From: Actinomyces oricola
GTDB taxonomy: Bacteria; Actinomycetota; Actinomycetes; Actinomycetales; Actinomycetaceae
Length of the DNA stretch: 64,000 nucleotides
Assembly (NCBI RefSeq): GCF_004104015.1
Contig: NZ_RYFV01000005.1
Span: forward strand, 1-64,000
Direction of reading: 5' to 3'
Every line of letters begins with the position of its first letter. Within the stretch, counting starts at the first letter, position 1. Both the position numbers and the translations under genes were made by a program. The notes beneath the pieces are model-generated. The model ran no database searches and was not told the origin of the DNA. It was given only the letters and a program-made list of their open reading frames with translations. Positions 56,765 through 64,000 of the stretch are shown here, piece after piece.

Positions 56765-57050
56765 TGTCTGCCTCCGCGAGTTCCTGCTGGGCCCCGTGTC
56801 GGGACCCCCTCAACACTCAACCTCAAGTAGAGGTTAATACTTATGTCATTCTGAGGATGACAAGGACAACGCTATGGGGACCAGACCCCCGCCCGGCGCA
56901 TTTAGTGCGGCGTGTTTCGCCGTCGCGCGAGCCGGGCTGAGCGGGCCCCGCCCACCCCCGGAAAACACCCGCCGAACACCGTCGGACCACGCGCCCCGGG
57001 TCGGGAATCGGGTCGACCGGCCACCGGGAAGGGGCCGCGAATCCGCGAGT
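56765..57050. promoter_or_regulatory. ftsZ upstream region with candidate promoter and dyad
   Basis: On the minus strand TTGTCA (56858-56863) and TATTAA (56834-56839) are 18 bp apart and would start ftsZ transcription near 56828. A dyad AACCTC-AAGTA-GAGGTT (56819-56835) overlaps this start. The AT-rich patch stands out from the GC-rich surroundings. The rest, up to the ftsQ end, holds no gene. Confidence 0.45.
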
Positions 57051-57971
57051 TCAGGACGTTGTGGGACTGCGCGGGGAGGACACGTCGTAGACGCTGGCGG
57101 TGTGCTGAACCAGGACGGCCAAAACCTCGGCCTTGAGCTCGGTGTCTGAGGTGTCCCCCCACACCACGCTCGCACCGGTACTCAGCGTCAGGGTCACCTG
57201 GCCGGTGGCCGAGGCCGAGCCGGAAACCACCTTCGAGCGCGTGGCCGGCTCCAGACTCCCCACCACCAGGGCCACCGCCGACACCTGGTCGCTGGTCAGC
57301 GCCTCCCCGTCCGCGGCAGTAATCGGCACCAGGCCCGCGGGGGCCTGCTCCACGGTCTCCAGGACGACGGCGTCCACGTCAAGGACCTCATAGCCCCCCT
57401 CAACCTGGTGGGCCACCACCGGAACCCTCATGGTCAAGGAGATGTCCAGGCCGTGGGGCCAGGAGCGGGTCACGCTGGCCGAGCGCACCCGCACCAGCCC
57501 CTGGGCGACCTCGTCGCCCAGCTCGACTACGTCCAGGCGCAGCAGGGAGGTACCCCCATGGTGGGCCAGTACCTCCTGGACTGCCGCGGCGTCCACCGTC
57601 CCATCGGAGTCGCGCACCACGATCTCAGAGGTGCGCAGTGCCAGCAACGGGGAGAACAACGCCGCCCACACCAACGCGACTACGCCGACCACAATGGCCG
57701 TCACGCGCCCCAGCAGGCGCAAACGCAGCCGACGCTGCGCCCGGCGGCGCTCGGCGAGACGATCGGTCAGGCCGGTGGACACCACCCGGTCGCGCCGCTC
57801 ACGTGCAACCCGGCCCGATACAGCGCCCCTGCCGCCCGCGACCGGAACCAGCGCGCCCCGGGACGCCGCCGGGGGGACCGGCTCGGGTAGCTCCTCGTCG
57901 CCCCAGTCCTCCTCCACCTCGTCAGCGCCCCCGGTATAGACCTCGGGGCGGGGTGCGTGAGGTTTCCTCAT
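57051..57971 (-). CDS. ftsQ: Cell division protein FtsQ
   Basis: The 306-aa bitopic division protein has a cytoplasmic N-terminus of about 95 residues, TM VTAIVVGVVALVWAALFSPL, a POTRA domain (LALRTSEIVVRDSDGTVDAA) and the FtsQ beta domain (VRVRSASVTRSWPHGLDISL, then PVVAHQVEGGYEVLDVDAVV). It links early and late divisome proteins. ATGA overlap with murC. The C-terminal end VYDVSSPRSPTTS is as in relatives. Confidence 0.95.
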   Translation of the reverse strand: MRKPHAPRPEVYTGGADEVEEDWGDEELPEPVPPAASRGALVPVAGGRGAVSGRVARERRDRVVSTGLTDRLAERRRAQRRLRLRLLGRVTAIVVGVVALVWAALFSPLLALRTSEIVVRDSDGTVDAAAVQEVLAHHGGTSLLRLDVVELGDEVAQGLVRVRSASVTRSWPHGLDISLTMRVPVVAHQVEGGYEVLDVDAVVLETVEQAPAGLVPITAADGEALTSDQVSAVALVVGSLEPATRSKVVSGSASATGQVTLTLSTGASVVWGDTSDTELKAEVLAVLVQHTASVYDVSSPRSPTTS

Positions 57972-59494
57972 GCGCCGCCGGTGCTCTCGCCGGCTGCGCT
58001 TTCATCTCGCTGCCCGAGCCGCTCCAAAATGACGTCGGCGAGCTCGGTGACATCACCGGCGCCCACGGTCAGCACCAGGTCCCCGGCCCGGGCCTGATCG
58101 GCAACGGCCCAGGCCGCCTCGCGGCGTCCGGCCACGAAACGCGCCCGGCCCGCCGGAACCTGGGAGGCCACCGTCGAACCGCTCACCCCCGGGTAGTCGG
58201 CCTGGTCCTCGCGGGCGGGGTAGACGTCGGTGACGATCACAAGGTCCGCCCGCCCCAGGGCGGTGCCGAAGCGCTCGGCGAAGTCACGGGTGCGGGAGAA
58301 CAGGTGGGGCTGGAAGAGCACCAGGACGCGCCCGCCGCGTCCCTGGGCGACCTCACGGGCCGTGGCCAGAAGCGCCTCAATCTCAGTGGGGTGGTGGGCG
58401 TAGTCATCCACCACGCGCACCCCGGCGGCCTCCCCCCGGTTCTCGAAGCGCCGCCCAGTGCCCTCGAAGGTGCCCAGCGCCTGCGCCATGGCATTGGCCT
58501 CGACCCCGAGCTCAAGGCCGGCCGCCCAGGCACCGGCGGCGTTCAGGGCCATATGGTCGCCGGGGACCGCCACCTCCAGGTTGACCGGCGCCTCGGAACG
58601 GACCTGCTCGTCGTCGGCCTCGAACCGGGTCAGCACCGCGCTGGTCCCACTTGCGGAACGGGCGGTAATGGTCAGTTGGATGTGGGCCTCCCCCACCAGG
58701 GCGCCCCCGGGCAAGGAGTCGGGCGCGCCGGTGCCGTAGGTGACCACCCGCAGGCCGTCCTCGTCGGCGTGCTGCGCCAGGCGCAGGGCGCCGGGGTCAT
58801 CGGCGCAGGCGATGAGCAGGCCGTCGGCCACCAGGCAATGGGCGAAGTCGAGGAAGGCGTCCTCGAACGCCTCCGCGGTCCCATACACGTCGAGGTGGTC
58901 GGGCTCGACATTGGTGACCAAGGCGATGCTGGGCCCGTAGTTGAGGAAGGAGCGGTCGGACTCGTCGGCCTCAGCGACGAAGGCCGCGCCGGCACCCAGG
59001 TGAGCGCCGGTGCCCAGGCTGCGCACCACCCCGCCAATAGCGAAGGACGGGGATTGCCCGGCGGCGCCGAGCGCCTGGGCGAGCATGGCCGAGGTCGTGG
59101 TCTTGCCGTGGGCTCCGGCCACGGCCACGAAGTCCTTCCCCTCGGCAATGAGGGTCAGGGCCTGGGAGCGGTGCACCACGACCTGTCGGCGTTCACGGGC
59201 GATGGCCAACTCCGGGTTGCTCTCCTTAATGGCGGAGGAGATCACAATGACGGAGTCCTCCGGGACATTGGCGGCATCGTGGCCGAGAACAACCTCCCTA
59301 CCGGCCTCGCGCAGCTCAATGAAGGCCGGGCCCTCGTGAACATCTGAGCCAGTGACGTGGGCGCCCTGCTCGGCCAGGAGCGTCGCGACCACGCTCATGC
59401 CCACTCCGCCGACACCAATAAGATGAAAGGACTCCCCCACCAGGCTGCCTGGCTTGAGTTCCGGAACTGATGAGGGGCTAGGGGTCTGGCTCAT
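57968..59494 (-). CDS. murC: UDP-N-acetylmuramate-L-alanine ligase
   Basis: The 508-aa Mur ligase adds L-Ala to UDP-MurNAc. Motifs are FHLIGVGGVGMSVVATLLAE (Rossmann), P-loop VAGAHGKTTTSAMLA, TNVEPDHLDVYG, VVDDYAHHPTEIEAL and FQPHLFSRTRDFAERF. The length is normal. It overlaps both murG (ATGA) and ftsQ, consistent with one transcript. Confidence 0.97.
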   Translation of the reverse strand: MSQTPSPSSVPELKPGSLVGESFHLIGVGGVGMSVVATLLAEQGAHVTGSDVHEGPAFIELREAGREVVLGHDAANVPEDSVIVISSAIKESNPELAIARERRQVVVHRSQALTLIAEGKDFVAVAGAHGKTTTSAMLAQALGAAGQSPSFAIGGVVRSLGTGAHLGAGAAFVAEADESDRSFLNYGPSIALVTNVEPDHLDVYGTAEAFEDAFLDFAHCLVADGLLIACADDPGALRLAQHADEDGLRVVTYGTGAPDSLPGGALVGEAHIQLTITARSASGTSAVLTRFEADDEQVRSEAPVNLEVAVPGDHMALNAAGAWAAGLELGVEANAMAQALGTFEGTGRRFENRGEAAGVRVVDDYAHHPTEIEALLATAREVAQGRGGRVLVLFQPHLFSRTRDFAERFGTALGRADLVIVTDVYPAREDQADYPGVSGSTVASQVPAGRARFVAGRREAAWAVADQARAGDLVLTVGAGDVTELADVILERLGQRDESAAGESTGGA

Positions 59495-60726
59495 GAGTCC
59501 TCCTCGCTGGACTGGAGTGTGTCAGATCTGGGGTCGGCTGCGGCGCGCACCAGCGCCGCCAAGCGCGCAGCGCCGTCGCGCACCCCGGTGGAGGCGGCGC
59601 AGGCGGCCATGGCCCGGTGGCGCTCAGGGTCGGCCACGAGTTCGGTGAAGGAGATAATGTCGGCCGGCGCCAGTTGCGCATCGGCGACCAGGCGCCCGCC
59701 CCCGGCGCCGACGCAGTCGGCGGCATTGAGGCGCTGCTCGCCGTTGCCCACCGGCAAGGGCACGTAGAGGGCGGGCAGGCCCAGGGCGGTGAGCTCGGCG
59801 ACGGTGCCCGCCCCGGAGCGGCACACCACGCCGTCGGCGCAGGCGTAGGCCTGCTCCATGGTGTTGAGGTAGTCCAGCACGTGATAGCGCCCGGCCATGG
59901 ACTCGGGCGCCTGACCGGACTCGATCGCCGCCTTGAGGGCCGCGCGCACCGGGGCGTCCTTGCCCCGGCCGGTCAGGTGGAGGATCTGCAGGCTCTCGGG
60001 CAGCTCCCCCAGGGAGGCTGAGAGCACCTCATTGAGATGCTGGGCCCCCAGCGACCCGCCGGTGACCAGCAGAATAGGTCGCAGCGGGTCCAGGCCCAGG
60101 GCCATGGCGCCATCGACCCGGGCACTGGCGGCGCCCTCGGCGCTGACGCGGACCTCGGCCAGGGCGGCAATGGCGGGACGCAGGGGCAGGCCAGTAACCT
60201 CGGTCACACCCCGAGACGCCTTAAGGCGGGTGGAGGCGAAGGTCAGGCCCACAGCGGCCGCCCAGCCGGCCCCTAGGCGGTTGGCCAGCCCGGGGCGGGC
60301 ATTCTGCTCGTGAATGACCACGGGCACGCCGGCGCGCCGAGCGGCAATGTAAGCGGGGGTTGAGACGTAGCCGCCGAACCCGACCACCACCTGCGCGTCA
60401 ACCTTCTCTATGGCCTCGGTGGCTGCGGAGATGGCGCGACTCAGGCGCTGGGGCAGGCGGATGAGGTCCCCGGAGGGGCGCCGCGGCAGGGGCACGCGCG
60501 GAACCAGGGCGAGCTTGTAGCCCGCCTCGGGAACGAGCTGGCTCTCCAGACCCTCGGCGGTACCCAGAACAAGAACCTTGGTCCCGGCATTGCCGCCCAG
60601 AGCCGGGTCGCACAGCGCCGCTGCGGTGGCCAGCAGCGGATTGACGTGGCCCGCGGTGCCGCCTCCAGCCAGCAGTACGCGCAGAGCGCCGGTGGATGGG
60701 GGACCTTGGGGGTCGGTGTCAGGCAC
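59491..60726 (-). CDS. murG: UDP-GlcNAc transferase MurG
   Basis: This 411-aa membrane-associated glycosyltransferase makes lipid II from lipid I. Features are VLLAGGGTAGHVNPLLATAA (G loop 1), VVGFGGYVSTPAYIAAR, VIHEQNARPGLANRL, LVTGGSLGAQHLNEVL and VCRSGAGTVAELTALGLPAL. The start overlaps the ftsW stop by 8 bp. The length is longer than E. coli MurG owing to the N-terminus and loops. Confidence 0.97.
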   Translation of the reverse strand: MPDTDPQGPPSTGALRVLLAGGGTAGHVNPLLATAAALCDPALGGNAGTKVLVLGTAEGLESQLVPEAGYKLALVPRVPLPRRPSGDLIRLPQRLSRAISAATEAIEKVDAQVVVGFGGYVSTPAYIAARRAGVPVVIHEQNARPGLANRLGAGWAAAVGLTFASTRLKASRGVTEVTGLPLRPAIAALAEVRVSAEGAASARVDGAMALGLDPLRPILLVTGGSLGAQHLNEVLSASLGELPESLQILHLTGRGKDAPVRAALKAAIESGQAPESMAGRYHVLDYLNTMEQAYACADGVVCRSGAGTVAELTALGLPALYVPLPVGNGEQRLNAADCVGAGGGRLVADAQLAPADIISFTELVADPERHRAMAACAASTGVRDGAARLAALVRAAADPRSDTLQSSEEDS

Positions 60727-62011
60727 GGTTCCTCCTGCGTGGTGATATCACAGCCAGGGTACGGCTCACGGCGGAGGGGCGGGAGCGCAACGCCTCAGCG
60801 GCACCGCTCTCGTTGCGCGCGAAGGACAGCAGCACCCCGCAGGCCAACAGCACCGACACCAACGAGCTGCCCCCGTGGCTGACCAGCGGCAGGGGCACGC
60901 CCAGAACCGGCAGGAGGCCGACAACGACGCTCATATTGACCAGTGCCTGTCCCACCACCCAGGTCATAATCCCACCGGTGACGGCGGCGACGTAGAGGGA
61001 CTGGGAGCGGCGGATAATGCGCGCGCAGCACCACCCGACCACGGCGAACAGGATAATGACGACCAATGACCCGGCCAGCCCGAACTCCTCACCCAGAACC
61101 GCGAAAATATAGTCGGAGTCGGCCTGGGTGAGGTACCCCCACTTCTGCCTTGAGGAGCCGGGGCCCACCCCCCACCAGCCGCCAGTGCCCAGCGCCCAGC
61201 GCCCGTGCTTGGGCTGATAGCCCGCATCGAAGGGGTCGGCGATCTCGGGGTGGAGCCAGGCCATAATGCGGGCGCGGCGATTGGGTTGAAACATGGACAT
61301 GCCCGAGAAGACGATCAGCCCGAGGCTGCCCAGAGCGGCGAACCAGGGCCATCGCAGTCCGGCCATCCACAGGGCGCCGGCCACGAGCATGGCCAGAATA
61401 ATGACGGTGCCCAGGTCGTGCCCCAGCAGCACCGCCCCCACGGCCAGGCCCACCGGCACCAGCACCCACAGAACAACGTTCTTGAACCCGTTAAGACGCT
61501 CCGTGTGGCGGGCGGCAATATAACCGACGAACAGGCACAGGCCCAGCTTAATGAACTCTGAGGGCTGGACAGTGCCCAGGACCGGGACCGCCACCCAGTT
61601 GCAGTTGCCGCCGCCGCAGGTGCGCACCGAGGGGAATAAGAAGATCGACGCCTGCAGGGCAACCCCCAAGCCCAGTACCGGGAAGGTCATGAGCTGGATC
61701 CAGCGCTGGGGAAGGCGCGAGGTGATGAACATGGCCACCAGGCCGCCGGCCGCATAGAGCAGGTAGCGACTAAAAAGCGTAAAGGCGCTCTCCTCTTGCG
61801 GGGCGAGGATCACCGACTGCACCGAGAAAACCATAATGAGGCCGATGGTGAGCAGGAATAGGACCGCCACCAGCAGTGTGTAGTAGCTCAGGGTGCTCTT
61901 CTCCCCCGGTACCGGCCCGTCGGGCCCAGTGACTCGGTACCACCAGGCGGCCGGGGAGCGGGACGCCGGCCGCTCAGGCCCCTCGGGGCTCGGAGAGGAG
62001 GCGGAGGCCAT
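60719..62011 (-). CDS. ftsW: Peptidoglycan polymerase FtsW
   Basis: The 430-aa SEDS glycosyltransferase works in septal wall synthesis with about ten TM helices. SEDS motifs are VPVLGTVQPSEFIKLGLCLF, LGHDLGTVIILAM, PKHGRWALGTGGWWGVGPGS, DYIFAVLGEEFGLAGSL and PLPLVSHGGSSLVSVLLACG. ATG 62011 (MASASSPS) directly after the murD stop is chosen; the open frame upstream to 62299 lies within murD and is not FtsW-like. Confidence 0.96.
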   Translation of the reverse strand: MASASSPSPEGPERPASRSPAAWWYRVTGPDGPVPGEKSTLSYYTLLVAVLFLLTIGLIMVFSVQSVILAPQEESAFTLFSRYLLYAAGGLVAMFITSRLPQRWIQLMTFPVLGLGVALQASIFLFPSVRTCGGGNCNWVAVPVLGTVQPSEFIKLGLCLFVGYIAARHTERLNGFKNVVLWVLVPVGLAVGAVLLGHDLGTVIILAMLVAGALWMAGLRWPWFAALGSLGLIVFSGMSMFQPNRRARIMAWLHPEIADPFDAGYQPKHGRWALGTGGWWGVGPGSSRQKWGYLTQADSDYIFAVLGEEFGLAGSLVVIILFAVVGWCCARIIRRSQSLYVAAVTGGIMTWVVGQALVNMSVVVGLLPVLGVPLPLVSHGGSSLVSVLLACGVLLSFARNESGAAEALRSRPSAVSRTLAVISPRRRNRA

Positions 62012-62012
62012 C

Positions 62013-63527
62013 TCAGGCCACCTCGTCGACGCCCTGGCCACTGGGGGCCCCAGTGGCCGCGCAGTGCCGCTGGACCGCCTGGGTGAACAGGTCGCCGCGC
62101 TGGGCGTAGGAATCGAATTGGTCCCAGGAGGCGCAGGCCGGGGCGAGCATGACGGTGTCGCCCTCGCGCGCCATGCGAGCCGCGGCGGCGACCGCGGCCT
62201 CAATAACCTCCCGGGGCGCTGCGTCGGGGACCCGGTGCACCGGTACCCGGGGGGCCCGGTGCTCCAGGGCGGCCAGCATGGCGGACTGGTCCTTGCCAAT
62301 AAGGACCGCGCCGCGCAGCATGGGGGCGACGGCGCCCACCAGATCGGAGAATTCGGCGCCCTTCGTGTCGCCGCCGGCGATCCAGACGGCCGTGCCCTCG
62401 GGCAGCCCGCCCAGAGCGGCCTGCGCTGAATGCGGGTTGGTGGCCTTGGAGTCGTCCACCCAGGTCACGCCCCGGCAGTGGGCGACGGTGACCATGCGGT
62501 GGGAGCCGGGGCTGAAGGAGCGCAGTCCCGCGGCAATAGCGTTCGGCTCGACGCGGGCCGCTAAGGCCAGGGCGGAGGCGGCCAGGGCGTCTGCGACAAT
62601 GTGGGCCGGCAGGCGGGAGGGCTGGGAGCCGGGGGCCAGGTGCGCCAGGTCGGCCACCGTGGCCAGTTCCAGGCCCTGATGGTGGCGCCCGGCGTGCAGC
62701 GCCCGATCCACCAGGACGCCCTCGACCATGCCGACCTGCCCCAGCAAGGGCACTCCCAGAGTGAAGCCAACCGCCCGGCAGCCCTGGCAGACGTCGGCCT
62801 GCTCGACCATGGACACAGTGGCGGCATCGGCGACGTTGTAGACGGCCGCCACCTGGGCCCGGCGGTAGACGCGCGCCTTATCGGCCGCATAGGCCTCCAA
62901 ACTCCCATGCCAATCGAGGTGGTCGGGGGCGAGGTTAAGGCAGGCGGCCGCCAGCGGGGACAGGGTGCGGGTGGTGTGCAGCTGGAAGCTGGACAACTCA
63001 ACGGCCAGGGCGTCGGCGCGGCCCTCGAGCACGGCGGTGATCACCGGCACGCCAATATTGCCCACAGCCGGGGCTCGGAGCCCGGCAGCGGCGAGCACCG
63101 CTGAGAGCATGCCCACCGTCGTCGTCTTGCCGTCGGTTCCGGTCACCGCTAGCCAGGGCACGTGCGGGCGCGCTGAGGACAGCTGGAGGCGCCAGGCCAG
63201 CTCGATCTCGGACCAGGTCTCAACGCCCTGGGAGCGCGCCGCCGCCAGCACCGCCCCAGTCGCGGGCACTCCCGGAGAGACAATAAGGAGCCGGAGGTCG
63301 GCCTCCCCCACTGCTCGGGCCATGGCCTCCTCGTCCCCTGACTGCGCCCGCGCTACGGCGGCCGGCAAGGAGTCAAGGGCTTGGGGGCGGGAGTCGAAGG
63401 CGTGAACCCGCGCACCCAGGGTTACCAGGGCGTCGACGACGGCCAGCCCGGTGCGTCCCAGGCCGACCACGCCCACGCGCGCGCCGGCCAGGTCCCTGAC
63501 GCTGGCAATGGCAGTCCTGCTGCTCAC
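62013..63527 (-). CDS. murD: UDP-N-acetylmuramoyl-L-alanine:D-glutamate ligase
   Basis: This Mur ligase of about 504 aa adds D-Glu. Motifs are ARVGVVGLGRTGLAVVDALV, P-loop VTGTDGKTTTVGMLSAVL, AVGNIGVPV, VELSSFQLH, NLAPDHLDWHGS, WVDDSKATNPHSAQAAL and LAPACASWDQF. GTG 63527 (VSSRTAIASVRD) fits the family; GTG 63602 would add 25 residues with no family counterpart but cannot be excluded. Part of the mraY-murD-ftsW run. Confidence 0.95.
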   Translation of the reverse strand: MSSRTAIASVRDLAGARVGVVGLGRTGLAVVDALVTLGARVHAFDSRPQALDSLPAAVARAQSGDEEAMARAVGEADLRLLIVSPGVPATGAVLAAARSQGVETWSEIELAWRLQLSSARPHVPWLAVTGTDGKTTTVGMLSAVLAAAGLRAPAVGNIGVPVITAVLEGRADALAVELSSFQLHTTRTLSPLAAACLNLAPDHLDWHGSLEAYAADKARVYRRAQVAAVYNVADAATVSMVEQADVCQGCRAVGFTLGVPLLGQVGMVEGVLVDRALHAGRHHQGLELATVADLAHLAPGSQPSRLPAHIVADALAASALALAARVEPNAIAAGLRSFSPGSHRMVTVAHCRGVTWVDDSKATNPHSAQAALGGLPEGTAVWIAGGDTKGAEFSDLVGAVAPMLRGAVLIGKDQSAMLAALEHRAPRVPVHRVPDAAPREVIEAAVAAAARMAREGDTVMLAPACASWDQFDSYAQRGDLFTQAVQRHCAATGAPSGQGVDEVA

Positions 63528-63693
63528 GGCGGCTCTTACCCCCTGGTTGGCGTGGTGGACGTGGCGTAGCGTAACGGAGGTGGTCGTTGGCAGCCGACTC
63601 ACGCGGCGGCCACCCCCGATGCTGCCCCCGGTAAGGGCTTGGGGGCGGGAACCTCGGCGTCCGGCGCGTCGTGGCCCTCAACCCACCGGGGAG

Positions 63694-64000
63694 TCAGGAC
63701 ACCAAGTATTCGGCGTAGAACATGCACAGGCCGGCCACGACGCAGATCCCGGCAATAATCCAGAAACGGATGACCACGTTGACCTCCGTCCATCCCCCCA
63801 ACTCGAAGTGGTGGTGGAGCGGGGCCATACGGAAGATGCGCCGTCCGGTGAGCTTGAAGGAGACCACCTGCAGCGACACCGAGATGACCTCGGCCAGGAA
63901 GAGCCCGCCGAGAATGACGGCGAGGAACTCGGTGCGGGTCAGGATTGACAGCCCCGCCACCGCCCCGCCCAGTGCCAGGGAACCGGTGTCGCCCATGAAG
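63694..64000 (-). CDS. mraY: Phospho-MurNAc-pentapeptide transferase MraY, C-terminal part (cut by window edge)
   Basis: The last 100 or so residues of MraY are present: [57 protein letters not shown] and the final [22 protein letters not shown]. The triple-His MAPLHHHFE is the family signature. The enzyme makes lipid I in the cytoplasmic membrane. The gene continues beyond base 64000. Confidence 0.97.
   Translation of the reverse strand, partial: FMGDTGSLALGGAVAGLSILTRTEFLAVILGGLFLAEVISVSLQVVSFKLTGRRIFRMAPLHHHFELGGWTEVNVVIRFWIIAGICVVAGLCMFYAEYLVS

Noticed and set aside
60719-62299. FtsW with a 96-residue N-terminal extension
   Set aside because: The extension lies inside murD in another frame; ATG 62011 immediately after the murD stop is a natural start.

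Overview
The window is a high-GC actinobacterial chromosome segment, most likely from an Actinomyces-type member of the Actinomycetaceae. The main grounds are the division/cell-wall order mraY-murD-ftsW-murG-murC-ftsQ-ftsZ-pgeF-sepF-yggT-wag31-lspA-rluD without ftsA, the RNase E with a very long Arg/Glu-rich N-terminus, the rplU-rpmA-obgE-proB-proA-nadD-rsfS chain, and the dense packing with many 4-bp ATGA/GTGA overlaps. The genus assignment is inference; no 16S gene is present.

Bases 1-4.7 kb are an accessory region. It holds the 3' end of an ISAs1-type insertion sequence that has cut into a small membrane-protein gene. An ABC exporter operon (ATPase plus two permeases) follows behind a perfect 10-bp dyad. 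Next come a resolvase-type HTH remnant and a compact operon of putative toxin, antitoxin, tiny membrane protein and tyrosine-phosphatase-like protein. Last are decayed pieces of a conjugative relaxase and a serine recombinase. The region ends at two tandem tRNA-Ala(GGC) genes.

Bases 5-17 kb (minus strand) are a housekeeping block: histidine phosphatase, rsfS, a 535-aa disordered membrane-anchored protein, nadD, proA, proB, obgE, rpmA, rplU and rne. Divergently, 17.5-25.9 kb carries cydA, cydB, cydD and cydC (cytochrome bd oxidase and its assembly exporter), then a two-GAF DevS-like sensor kinase overlapping cydC. A DevR/DosR-like regulator is convergent (26.0-26.7 kb). A 27-bp triplicated repeat forms the end of cydC and the ribosome-binding site of the kinase.

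Bases 26.9-29.5 kb are a complete, translationally coupled AmmeMemoRadiSam operon (Memo, AMMECR1, radical SAM). After it come a CPA1 Na+/H+ antiporter (minus), a RecQ-like helicase fused to a phosphoribosyltransferase-like domain (plus), and a small membrane protein. A six-gene minus-strand operon at 34.7-40.7 kb has two DrrAB-like ATPase/permease pairs followed by a sensor kinase and a NarL-type regulator. The two ATPase genes share a 455-bp identical block, which points to gene conversion, and the regulator has a repeat-derived insertion in its receiver domain.

Bases 40.9-46.9 kb hold a CorA-like transporter, a Tat-type lipoprotein resembling a glycosidase, hisD, a lysophospholipase-like hydrolase, a small uncharacterised protein and an S4-domain protein. 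From 46.9 kb to the right edge the minus strand carries dnaE, a GNAT protein, rluD-like, lspA, wag31/divIVA, yggT, sepF, pgeF, ftsZ, ftsQ, murC, murG, ftsW, murD and a partial mraY. No rRNA, CRISPR array, complete prophage or origin was seen.
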